The translations under genes were made by a program, and so were the position numbers. From positions 1 through 10,111 of the forward strand of contig JAAFHR010000090.1 of NCBI GenBank assembly GCA_013298455.1: DNA of 10,111 bases, read 5' to 3'. This document shows positions 1 to 6,480 of the stretch, piece by piece. This DNA comes from Betaproteobacteria bacterium. Its GTDB lineage: Bacteria > Pseudomonadota > Gammaproteobacteria > Burkholderiales > Casimicrobiaceae. The stretch's first letter is position 1. Every line of letters starts with the position of its first letter. The notes under the pieces are model-generated. The model saw nothing but the letters and a program-made list of their open reading frames with translations. It was not told the origin of the DNA and did no database searches.

Positions 1-1601
1 ACACCCGTACCTTGGGTTTGTGCTCCACCGAGCCCCAAACCATCATCGGCCACGAGCACTTCGAGCAAGTCGGAGTGTCCGTTTTCGCCAGGCAATTTGC
101 GTACGTGAATGGCAATGGTGCCGCCCTCTTTTTTCGGCTCTAAGCCATGCTTGATCGCGTTTTCAACCAACGTAGCAATCATCGTGGGCGGCAGCGAGAC
201 GCTGTTCAATTCAATCGGCACATTGATCACGTATTTCAAGCGATCACCCATGCGAATTTTGAGCAAGTCAAGATAGGCGCGAACTACGTCGATTTCCCGC
301 CCCAAGGTTGACGAGGTGTCACGCATCGACGGCATCGCCGCGCGCAAGTATGAAATCAATCGCTCCAGCATGTTGCTCGCTTGCGGCGGATCAATTTCTT
401 GCAGCGCCTGCACGTGCGCCAAGGTGTTGAACAGGAAATGCGGTTCGACTTGGGCGCGCATCAAGGTGAGTTTGGCTTCCGCCAATTGCCGCGCGTGGCT
501 CTCTGTGCGCTCCCGTGATTCGGCGATCACGGCACGCTGTTCGCCTCGCGCAGCGCGGCCGGCAAAGGCGCGTGCGATCAACATGAACACGAACAAAATC
601 ATCAACGCGAGAGAGAGCGTGCCGGCGTAGAGGAACTTCGTCACATCACGACTGACCGTTGAGGAAATTTCTGCAACAGTGGGTTCGCCCGGAAACAGAA
701 TCGCAGCGTCCGAGGCGCTGAATCGAGACGCGGCGGTTGACAACTCGGGCGACGTATGGGCGGTTAACGGCATCGCAGGCGTGGGAGGGGTTGGAGGCGT
801 TGGAGGCGTTGGTGGCGTCGGCAACTGCTTCACCGCGCCATTGGTGTTGATAGAAATGCGCGGTGGCTTGCCATTTTCGATTTGAATGGTGGTGCTGGCT
901 TTTTTCCCGTCAACATCAGCCATGACGGTCGTCGTACGTTTGCTGGATTTTGTGCCTTCGTTTTTGCCTTCCATTACGCGAAGCTGTCGCTCCAAAAGAT
1001 GCAAGCGGCCGCTGATGTCGCCGAGTTCGCCCGACAAACGCTCAATCTCTTCGGTGTCAGACGAGCGCCCCGCCGCGACCTCATTGGCCATCTTGCTGGC
1101 CGCTTTACTCACCGCTTCGGTTTTCTCTTTCGTTTCGTTTCTCAGCGTGGCGATTTCGATCCGGAGCTGCTCGATATCACCATCAAAATGCCCGAGCAAG
1201 GGTTTGGTGATTTCGTGATTAAGATCAGCGATGGCGGAGTCAATTTCAGCCACCGTGTCTTCGTTGTGAGCGAGGCTTCGTACAACGAGCAGCCCACCAC
1301 GCGCCCGCTCCAGTACTTCGCGTTGCAGCGAAATTTTGAGTGCGTCTTTCGCGATGTCTGACCGAATACGATTGGCGAGCACCATCGTGTCGTAGGGCAC
1401 CATGAGCGCGAGCGTTGCTGCGATCACCAGCAAGCCGCCCACCACCAAGCGCCACCATGGCGTGCCGCCGAAACCGCGCCACACACGAGCGCCAAACGGT
1501 GGCTTATCGGCAAGCACCGCGGACGGCGTTGGCGGTAGCGGTGGCGGCGTGAGCGGCGCAGGCGGTGCAGGCGTGGCAGTCGGTGGCAACGAAGCGTTCA
1601 T
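1..1601 (-). CDS. LytS/YehU-type sensor histidine kinase, partial (C-terminus beyond window)
   Basis: Membrane sensor kinase expected to autophosphorylate on His and pass the phosphate to a response regulator (often LytTR type). Reading down from ATG at 1601 gives 533 residues open to the window edge. Seen: a Pro-rich N-terminus (about residues 5-26); a first membrane segment at about 52-69; a roughly 250-residue, presumably periplasmic region with a charged, coiled-coil-like stretch (about 110-220) and a PTP/PPT repeat at 261-275; a second membrane segment at about 322-344; the His_kinase (PF06580) motif VEPHFLFNTL with phospho-acceptor His388; an N box VENAIKHG with Asn481; and a G1-like VADDGLGLGG with Asp519/Asp520. 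The sequence ends in what looks like the second glycine box, so perhaps 30-50 residues are missing. The start lacks a clear Shine-Dalgarno; an in-frame GTG at 1643 is an alternative. The ligand is unknown, and any partner regulator would lie to the left of the window. Confidence 0.9.
   Translation of the reverse strand, partial: MNASLPPTATPAPPAPLTPPPLPPTPSAVLADKPPFGARVWRGFGGTPWWRLVVGGLLVIAATLALMVPYDTMVLANRIRSDIAKDALKISLQREVLERARGGLLVVRSLAHNEDTVAEIDSAIADLNHEITKPLLGHFDGDIEQLRIEIATLRNETKEKTEAVSKAASKMANEVAAGRSSDTEEIERLSGELGDISGRLHLLERQLRVMEGKNEGTKSSKRTTTVMADVDGKKASTTIQIENGKPPRISINTNGAVKQLPTPPTPPTPPTPPTPAMPLTAHTSPELSTAASRFSASDAAILFPGEPTVAEISSTVSRDVTKFLYAGTLSLALMILFVFMLIARAFAGRAARGEQRAVIAESRERTESHARQLAEAKLTLMRAQVEPHFLFNTLAHVQALQEIDPPQASNMLERLISYLRAAMPSMRDTSSTLGREIDVVRAYLDLLKIRMGDRLKYVINVPIELNSVSLPPTMIATLVENAIKHGLEPKKEGGTIAIHVRKLPGENGHSDLLEVLVADDGLGLGGAQTQGTG
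778..822. repeat. 9-bp tandem repeat inside the kinase gene (five units)
   Basis: Five consecutive 9-bp units with consensus ggcgttgga on the plus strand (778-786, 787-795, 796-804, 805-813, 814-822), differing at only one to three positions each. On the coding strand they encode the tripeptide pattern Thr-Pro-Pro at about residues 261-275 of the sensor kinase, between the two membrane segments. Because the unit is a multiple of three, gain or loss of copies would change linker length without a frameshift. This is seen directly; any role as a flexible or rigid linker is inference. Confidence 0.85.
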
Positions 1602-1952
1602 ACAAGGCTTGAATTCTGACGAATGAACGCAGTATCTACCCACAGTTGCCGCTCAACCAGCCACAGGCGACAGATTGCGGGGTTTAAGGATCGTTTACGG
1701 GTGCGGCGAGCACGACAGGCATTTGGGCGCAGAAAACCGCTGCGGACGGTTTTGGAGACCATTGGAAATTAGCTTTATCAATACAGGCCAATTAAAACAT
1801 GGGTTATCGACAGTTTTTCATATTTTTTGAAAAGCTATAAATCGCCTGTTAAGCCCATTATTTACATAGCGTAAATACAAAAAGCCAAAACGGTTGCGAA
1901 TCATCTGCCCCAGTTGCCAGCCACCGACAGACTTTCTCACCAAAATGCAGGA
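1602..1952. promoter_or_regulatory. Divergent intergenic control region with two inverted repeats
   Basis: About 350 bases without a convincing gene, between the minus-strand kinase and the plus-strand monooxygenase. The part from about 1750 to 1890 is much more AT-rich than its surroundings, as expected for promoters. It holds TTTTCA-N7-TGAAAA (1815-1833), a -10-like TATAAA at 1836-1841, and a perfect 7-bp inverted repeat with 5-bp spacer (1859-1877). No well-spaced -35/-10 pair is convincing for either direction. An in-frame TTG at 1914 could extend the monooxygenase by 13 residues into this region. Confidence 0.5.
1859..1877. promoter_or_regulatory. Perfect inverted repeat TATTTAC-N5-GTAAATA, operator-like
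   Basis: Seven-base arms pair perfectly around the spacer ATAGC. The site lies 76 bases before the ATG of the FAD monooxygenase and just downstream of a TATAAA element at 1836-1841. The size and symmetry resemble operators of dimeric regulators such as TetR or LysR families, which commonly control flavin monooxygenase genes. No regulator gene is visible in the window, so assignment of a binding protein is inference. Confidence 0.4.
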
Positions 1953-3227
1953 ATGAACGAGTCACACTCAATCGCCATCGCCGGCGCAGGCATTGGTGGC
2001 CTAGCCACCGCCTTGGCGCTTGCTGACGCCGGGCATCGCGTCACGGTGTTTGAATACGTTCGTGAGATCAAGCCGCTGGGCGTTGGGATTAACGTGCTGC
2101 CGCATGCGGTGGCGGTGCTCTCAGAACTTGGGCTGGCGGCTCGGCTGCAGAAAATTGCAGTAGCGACCGACGCGCTGATGTTCACCAATCGCTTCGGCCA
2201 AACAATTTATCGCGACCCACGCGGCGTGGCGGGTGGCTACGCTCATCCGCAGTATTCGGTGCATCGCGGCGCGCTGCATATGGCGCTGCTTGATGCGGCG
2301 TCATCGCGTGGTGAAGCGATCGCGCTGCACACCGATGCTCGCGTGACTGGTTTTCGCAACGAATCGAACGCCGTGATGCTGCAAATCGAGGGTCGCAATG
2401 GCGAGAAAACCGAGGTTCAAGCAGACCTGTTTATCGCCGCAGACGGCATCCATTCTGCGAGCCGCGCACAGTGTTACCCGGCCGAGGGCGCGCCGAAATG
2501 GAACGGCATGATGATGTGGCGCGGCACCAGCGCTGCGCCGCCGTTTCTGGGCGGCAAAACCATGGTGCAAGCGGGTAACAAATTTGCGAAATTTGTGGCC
2601 TATCCGATTGAGCCCGTCAACCCAGCCACAGGCCTTCAACGCATCAATTGGATTTGCGACATTCGCATCGCCGAGGGCATGGGCGGCACGTTGACCGCGC
2701 CGTCTCGGGAAAGTTGGAGCGCAGCGGGAAGCGCCAATGATTTGCTGCCAACCTTCGGCCAGTGGCGTTTGCAATTTGATTCCAGCACTATCGACGCGGC
2801 ACAGATCATCAACAACGCCGAACAAATTTTCGAGTGGCCGATGGTGGACCGCGACCCGCTGCCAACCTGGACCCACGGCCGAATGACATTGCTGGGCGAC
2901 GCCGCGCATCCGATGTATCCCATCGGCAGCAACGGCGCAACGCAAGCCATCCTGGATGCCAAAGCGCTCGCCAACGCACTCACCGAACACGCCGACCCGA
3001 AACACGCCCTAGCGGCGTATGAAGCCGCCCGTCGCCCAATGACCAGCCACATCGTGCAACTCAATCGCCAAGAGGGGCTCGATATCATCTTGGACATGGT
3101 TGACGAGCGCGCGCCCAACGGCTTCGAGCAGCTCAGCGATGTGATCGATCCGTCATTGATCGACGCGGTGGTGCAGCGCTACAAGCGTGCTGCGGGGCAC
3201 GCAGTCGTCGCAAACAATCTAGCCTGA
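1953..3227 (+). CDS. FAD-dependent aromatic-ring monooxygenase, PhzS-like
   Basis: Single-component flavin hydroxylase expected to use NAD(P)H and O2 to hydroxylate an aromatic or heteroaromatic substrate in the cytoplasm. With ATG at 1953 it is 424 residues. Seen: an N-terminal FAD-binding GAGIGG at 11-16 with Glu34 ending beta 2; the motif LGVGIN typical of this family; the DG motif DGIHSASR at 164-171; MMMWRGT near 188; and the GD motif GDAAHPMYPIGSNGA starting at 315. Blocks such as PLGVGIN, PQYSVHRG and YPMVDRDPLP-like text match my memory of Pseudomonas PhzS (5-methylphenazine-1-carboxylate monooxygenase) closely, and the length is similar. No phenazine core genes are present, so the substrate is open; salicylate hydroxylase-like annotation is the likely automated alternative. 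A TTG at 1914 would add 13 residues, but the usual family N-terminus favours 1953. A Shine-Dalgarno at normal spacing is not seen (AGGA abuts the ATG). Confidence 0.88.
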   Translation: MNESHSIAIAGAGIGGLATALALADAGHRVTVFEYVREIKPLGVGINVLPHAVAVLSELGLAARLQKIAVATDALMFTNRFGQTIYRDPRGVAGGYAHPQYSVHRGALHMALLDAASSRGEAIALHTDARVTGFRNESNAVMLQIEGRNGEKTEVQADLFIAADGIHSASRAQCYPAEGAPKWNGMMMWRGTSAAPPFLGGKTMVQAGNKFAKFVAYPIEPVNPATGLQRINWICDIRIAEGMGGTLTAPSRESWSAAGSANDLLPTFGQWRLQFDSSTIDAAQIINNAEQIFEWPMVDRDPLPTWTHGRMTLLGDAAHPMYPIGSNGATQAILDAKALANALTEHADPKHALAAYEAARRPMTSHIVQLNRQEGLDIILDMVDERAPNGFEQLSDVIDPSLIDAVVQRYKRAAGHAVVANNLA

Positions 3228-3302
3228 GACGCCGTCGAGGCGTTAAGTCAGCGCTCACAACGCCGCCTCGAAAACTAGCCTGCACGGGGGGGCGCAGCCT
3301 TC

Positions 3303-3338
3303 AAAGCAGCAGCAGCGTACTGCTTTTACTTTCTTTTT
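3303..3338 (+). terminator. Candidate rho-independent terminator after the monooxygenase
   Basis: AAAGCAG (3303-3309) pairs with CTGCTTT (3320-3326) as a 7-bp stem; a shorter alternative pairs AGCAG (3311-3315) with CTGCT (3320-3324) around a 4-base loop. Either is followed by the T-rich stretch TTTACTTTCTTTTT. It lies about 75 bases after the stop codon. A small stem ACGCC/GGCGT (3229-3243) directly behind the stop has no T-run. The stem is only moderately stable. Confidence 0.45.
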
Positions 3339-3419
3339 GTCAGATTGACACAATCGACGATCCATTTGCGTCTTTGAGGGGGAATACACAGCGATCTGAG
3401 TACTGCAAGCTGATTGTCA

Positions 3420-3457
3420 CCGGCTGTCGTCGGCTTTCGGGTCTGATGACGAGCCGG
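3420..3457 (+). promoter_or_regulatory. Strong hairpin upstream of the propeller gene
   Basis: CCGGCTGTCGTC (3420-3431) pairs with GATGAC-G-AGCCGG (3445-3457), with one bulged G at 3451 and one G-U pair; two further pairs can close into the loop. There is no T-run on either side, so a terminator is unlikely. It sits about 70 bases before the ATG at 3529 and could be a 5' leader structure if transcription starts upstream. A TTGACA at 3345-3350 lacks a convincing -10 partner. The remainder of 3228-3528 shows no gene that I can support. Confidence 0.4.
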
Positions 3458-3528
3458 AGTCAAGGCCTTGCAGCGCTGCGGGCTCTGGAATACGATGCGA
3501 GCGCCAACACGTGAAAGGGGGTACATCC

Positions 3529-4887
3529 ATGAACGCAGTTGTTTCACCCAAAACGTTTCACGCCCGGTTTTGGGCGATGATCCTTTGCGCAGGAATCGCG
3601 GCCTTCGCGCCCCGCGCTTCCGCCAAGCCTTATAGCTATATCGCGTTGCACGATCAAAGCACAGTCGCCGTGTATGACCACGCCACAAACACTTGGTTGG
3701 GCTCCATTGCGGTCGGCACAGGCCCCATCGGCGTTGGCGCTGATGCAGCGCAGCAAAACGTGTACGTGAGCAATTTTCGCGCGGGTACGGTCACCGTGGT
3801 GCGCGTTGCCAATCGGGTGCCCATCGCTACGGTTAGCGTCGGCGCTTCTCCCATGGGTGTGGCGCTGCCGCAAACGCAGCCGCGCGCCTATGTGGCGAAT
3901 TTCGCCGATAACTCGGTCACAGTGATCGATACGGCGAGCAATACGCCGCTATCTAGCATCAATGTAGGTGAAGGCCCCACCGCCGTCACAACGTCAACCA
4001 CGGGCGACCGAGTGTTTGTGGCCAACACTATCGGCAATAGCGTTTCGGTTATCAACCCGGCGTCCAATCTCGTCACGCAGACGATCCCCATCACCAGCAT
4101 CGACAATCCGCATTCCAAGCCGTACGCGTTGGCCTTCGTCACTGGCCCGAGCGGCTCGCGGCTGCTGGTTGCCAACAACAACGCGGCGAGCGTGTCGATT
4201 TTTGATGGTGCGAACTACGCGCTGTTGGGCGAGCTTAAAGTTGGCGCGCATCCGACCGCGCTTGCTGTGGCTTCAAGCAGCAAAGTATTCGTACTCAACA
4301 GCTTTGATAGCAGCCTACACACCATCGATCCGTTCACTGCGACGGTCACGGCGGGAGCGCTTCCGGTGACGGCGCGCGCCGTTTCGATGGCGGTCTCAGG
4401 CAGTGTGGGCTCCATCGCGTCAGCGCCAGCATCGCTGTCCATCGTGACCACGGCAAGTAGCACCGTCGGTGCGCCCATTGCTATCCCAGGTGGCGCGCAA
4501 GCGCCACTCACGCTGGGCAATTTCATCATCAATCCGAGTTTCGAATGCGCACTCGACGTGAACGGCGACAACGCGTTTAACGATACCGACGCTACGTTGA
4601 TTGCTCGCTATTTGACGGGCGTTCGAGGTACGGCATTGGTGGCAGGCATGGCAGGGATTAGCGCGAACAGCGTGGAGCCGTTATTGGCCGCTTTGAGCCT
4701 TGACGCCGACAACGACGGTACCGCGCGCGCCACGACCGACGGCGTGCTACTACACCGCGCATCGAAAGGATTGATCGGGGCACCGCTCATCGCAAACGCT
4801 CGCAATGCCAACGCCGTCGGCGTGTTTAACGCCACGCAAATTCTCAATTGGATCGTCAGCACTCACGGCTCGGATTGCTTGCCGTAG
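3529..4887 (+). CDS. Secreted YVTN-type beta-propeller protein with C-terminal dockerin-like EF-hand pair
   Basis: 452 residues from ATG 3529, chosen because AGGGGG (3516-3521) lies seven bases upstream; a GTG at 3511 would include that Shine-Dalgarno. A Sec signal peptide is visible (hydrophobic 14-27, ASA cleavage after about residue 32). Residues about 35-300 hold repeated blades of roughly 40 residues with the YVTN signature, for example VYVSNFRAGTVTVV, AYVANFADNSVTVID and VFVANTIGNSVSVIN, each followed by an AxPxG/GxGPTxV-type turn. The C-terminal part has two calcium-loop-like segments, DVNGDNAFNDTD (343-354) followed by LIARYLTG, and DADNDGTARATTD (392-404) followed by VLLHRASKG, resembling type I dockerin repeats. 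Only two Cys occur in the mature protein, C340 and C450, bracketing this module. It is probably a secreted binding protein; partner and ligand are unknown. The next gene follows after 38 bases and is probably cotranscribed. Confidence 0.85.
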   Translation: MNAVVSPKTFHARFWAMILCAGIAAFAPRASAKPYSYIALHDQSTVAVYDHATNTWLGSIAVGTGPIGVGADAAQQNVYVSNFRAGTVTVVRVANRVPIATVSVGASPMGVALPQTQPRAYVANFADNSVTVIDTASNTPLSSINVGEGPTAVTTSTTGDRVFVANTIGNSVSVINPASNLVTQTIPITSIDNPHSKPYALAFVTGPSGSRLLVANNNAASVSIFDGANYALLGELKVGAHPTALAVASSSKVFVLNSFDSSLHTIDPFTATVTAGALPVTARAVSMAVSGSVGSIASAPASLSIVTTASSTVGAPIAIPGGAQAPLTLGNFIINPSFECALDVNGDNAFNDTDATLIARYLTGVRGTALVAGMAGISANSVEPLLAALSLDADNDGTARATTDGVLLHRASKGLIGAPLIANARNANAVGVFNATQILNWIVSTHGSDCLP

Positions 4888-4925
4888 CGCCATCGAATTT
4901 TTTGAAATTAACTCAGGGAGACATC

Positions 4926-5687
4926 ATGTCAATCAACCATTCGCGATTTTCAGTCTTTTTCCTCGTCAAATATGTCGCGCTTGCGCTGCTCTCGCCATCT
5001 GCACACGCTCAATTGGGCACCATCGACCGAGATCTGGTTTTCGTTCCGATCACGCCGTGCCGAATTCTTGACACGCGCTTGGCGGGCGGGCAACTAATTG
5101 CAGGATCGACTCGCAGCGTCGACGTGACCGCGGTCGGCGACTACGCCTTTCAGGGCGGCGAGCCGGTCAATTGCAGCGGTATGGGTGCAGCGGGATCGTT
5201 TGCCGCGCTCGCCGTTAACTTCACCATCATCAATCCGAACGTCTCGGGAACATTGAAAGCGTGGCCCTTTGTGGGGACTGAGCCGCCAACTGCAACTAGC
5301 ATGGCATTCGCTGCGGGGGAAGTGCGCAGTAACTTCCAGATCGTCAAATTGGATCAAGGCGCATCAGCCAACGAGATGTCGGTGAAATCATCGGCCAATG
5401 CTCATTTAACAGCGGACGTGGTCGGATACTTCAAGGCCGCACCGCTGCCCACCTTGCAGTGTGTCAATACGGCCACCGCCTCAGTTAGTATTGCGGCCGG
5501 TGCCACAGACAACATTTCGGCTCCAGCCTGCTCGGCGGGCTACATCCAAACAGCGACCAATTGCGAGTCTAGCGTCTGGGAGATGCCTTTCGTGTTCATT
5601 AACTCGGGAACCTGCTCGGCCAAGAACAATGGCGGCTCCGACGCAACGTTGCGAGCTTCGCGCACCTGCTGTCGCATCGCACCGTAG
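4926..5687 (+). CDS. Secreted protein of unknown function, beta-rich domain plus Cys-rich tail
   Basis: 253 residues from ATG 4926, preceded by AGGGAG five bases upstream. A signal peptide ends at AHA before Gln29. The middle (about 38-180) is a beta-rich module beginning FVPITPCRILDTR and ending ADVVGYF, with internal phrases such as AVNFTIINPNVSGTLKAWP and FAAGEVRSNFQIV. I recognise this pattern as a recurrent extracellular domain in many bacteria but cannot name a function. The final 70 or so residues are a separate Cys-rich segment (LQC, APAC, TNC, GTC and a vicinal CC near the C-terminus). The whole mature protein has eight Cys, compatible with disulfides. Thirty-eight bases separate it from the propeller gene, so the two are probably one operon of extracellular proteins. 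It converges with the MerT-like gene across only 41 bases. Confidence 0.8.
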   Translation: MSINHSRFSVFFLVKYVALALLSPSAHAQLGTIDRDLVFVPITPCRILDTRLAGGQLIAGSTRSVDVTAVGDYAFQGGEPVNCSGMGAAGSFAALAVNFTIINPNVSGTLKAWPFVGTEPPTATSMAFAAGEVRSNFQIVKLDQGASANEMSVKSSANAHLTADVVGYFKAAPLPTLQCVNTATASVSIAAGATDNISAPACSAGYIQTATNCESSVWEMPFVFINSGTCSAKNNGGSDATLRASRTCCRIAP

Positions 5688-5728
5688 CCGAAGCGCACAT
5701 CGCGCTGCACGCAGGCTGGCATCCGAAC

Positions 5729-6124
5729 TCAAAAAATCAGCGGAGCCAAAAAGGCAAAGAATCCACCGATCAAGTAAATCACGACTGAAACCGCGTAGAT
5801 CACCTGTGACACCTTGCGCTGCCTCGTGCAAGCCGCTGCCAGCGCTGGATCAGCCGGGCACGGTAAAAACCGCGCTCGGTACTGGAACCAACCGGCGATG
5901 GCGAGCATCAGTCCGGCGATGATGAACACCGCCGTTTTGTGCTCCGACACCCACACCAGCTGCGGTACTGCGCCGATGAGTGATGCCAAGGTTGCGCCCG
6001 CGCCCAGCGCCACCAAAAGCGCTGGCAGCGCGCAGCAAATCAGCGTGCTCGTGCTCGTAAAGATCGACAGCCAGGTGGTGTTTCGAACGAGTTTTTGCTC
6101 GCTCACGCCTTCGAGTTGAATCAC
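5729..6124 (-). CDS. MerT-like inner-membrane metal transport protein
   Basis: 131 residues, probably three membrane segments (about 19-50, 64-82 and 104-130). A vicinal Cys pair, C30-C31, lies in the first segment in the context ICCALPALLVALGAGA, and a second pair, C89 and C99, lies in the loop before the last helix. This is the Cys layout of MerT, which carries Hg(II) inward after receiving it from periplasmic MerP; the short length also fits. The start is GTG at 6124, overlapping the TGA of the upstream HMA gene by four bases (GTGA), so translational coupling is likely; an internal GTG at 6106 is an alternative. No merR or merA is in the window, so mercury is only one possibility; copper or another soft metal is equally open. 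It is the last gene of the group that begins at 7635. Confidence 0.75.
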   Translation of the reverse strand: MIQLEGVSEQKLVRNTTWLSIFTSTSTLICCALPALLVALGAGATLASLIGAVPQLVWVSEHKTAVFIIAGLMLAIAGWFQYRARFLPCPADPALAAACTRQRKVSQVIYAVSVVIYLIGGFFAFLAPLIF

Positions 6125-6456
6125 GATTTCTTGGCTTTGTACTCGTTTTTAACGTCGGCGAGCGGCGTGGCAACGCGCTCGATCGCTTTGACCTCGTAGC
6201 CGGCGTCGGCGATTTGTGCTTTGAGCGCAGCGTCGTCTAATTTTTGTCCGGCCTTTTCAGACACGGCAACGACCTTTTTCTCCAAGTTCACGTAGACATC
6301 CGCCGTTGCCTTATTGGCACGCATTTTCTTTTCAATCGAACTGGCGCAGAACCCGCACACCATGCCGTCGACCTTTAGCTTCACGGTCTCGGCAAAAGCA
6401 GCGGGCGCGGCCAACGCGGCGGCGAGAGCAAGGGCGGTGATGAAAGACTGTTTCAT
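6121..6456 (-). CDS. Periplasmic MerP-like HMA metal-binding protein
   Basis: 111 residues with a clear Sec signal peptide (cleavage after FA, residue 22). A single heavy-metal-associated domain follows, with the metal site GMVCGFC (Cys34 and Cys37), then SSIEKKM and an end-of-domain AGYEVKAIE. The family (HMA, PF00403; MerP/CopZ/Atx1 fold) binds soft metal ions with the two Cys and hands them to a partner. A Lys-rich C-terminal extension of about 20 residues follows the domain. AGGAG lies six bases before the ATG, the best Shine-Dalgarno of this cluster. The stop overlaps the start of the MerT-like gene, which argues that the two work as donor and transporter. MVCxFC rather than MTCxxC is a variant I recall from proteobacterial stand-alone HMA proteins; its metal preference is unknown. 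Confidence 0.9.
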   Translation of the reverse strand: MKQSFITALALAAALAAPAAFAETVKLKVDGMVCGFCASSIEKKMRANKATADVYVNLEKKVVAVSEKAGQKLDDAALKAQIADAGYEVKAIERVATPLADVKNEYKAKKS

Positions 6457-6480
6457 AGATAACTCCTGAGATTCAAAAAA

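Noticed and set aside
778..822. Short tandem repeat considered as a CRISPR or mobile-element end
   Set aside because: Units are 9 bp, contiguous and without spacers, and they encode a regular Thr-Pro-Pro linker inside the kinase.
882..1361. Plus-strand open frame of 159 residues at the left end
   Set aside because: It is the shadow of the kinase sensor region; the kinase frame is continuous from 1601 to the window edge and carries the His, N and G box motifs.
1914..1952. TTG-initiated 13-residue extension of the monooxygenase
   Set aside because: No Shine-Dalgarno, and the family N-terminus normally begins a few residues before the GxGxxG motif, which the ATG at 1953 gives.
2301..3118. Long minus-strand open frames (234 and 160 residues) opposite the monooxygenase
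   Set aside because: They are fully antisense to a gene with all family motifs, show no recognisable domain, and long antisense frames are expected in GC-rich coding DNA.
5461..5922. Plus-strand frame of 153 residues spanning the end of the Cys-rich secreted gene and the MerT-like gene
   Set aside because: It overlaps two better supported genes in other frames and is Arg/Pro/Ser-rich with no domain.
5729..6456. A true mercury resistance (mer) operon
   Set aside because: Only MerP-like and MerT-like genes are present; no merR or merA is in the window and gene order is reversed, so mercury specificity is not supported.
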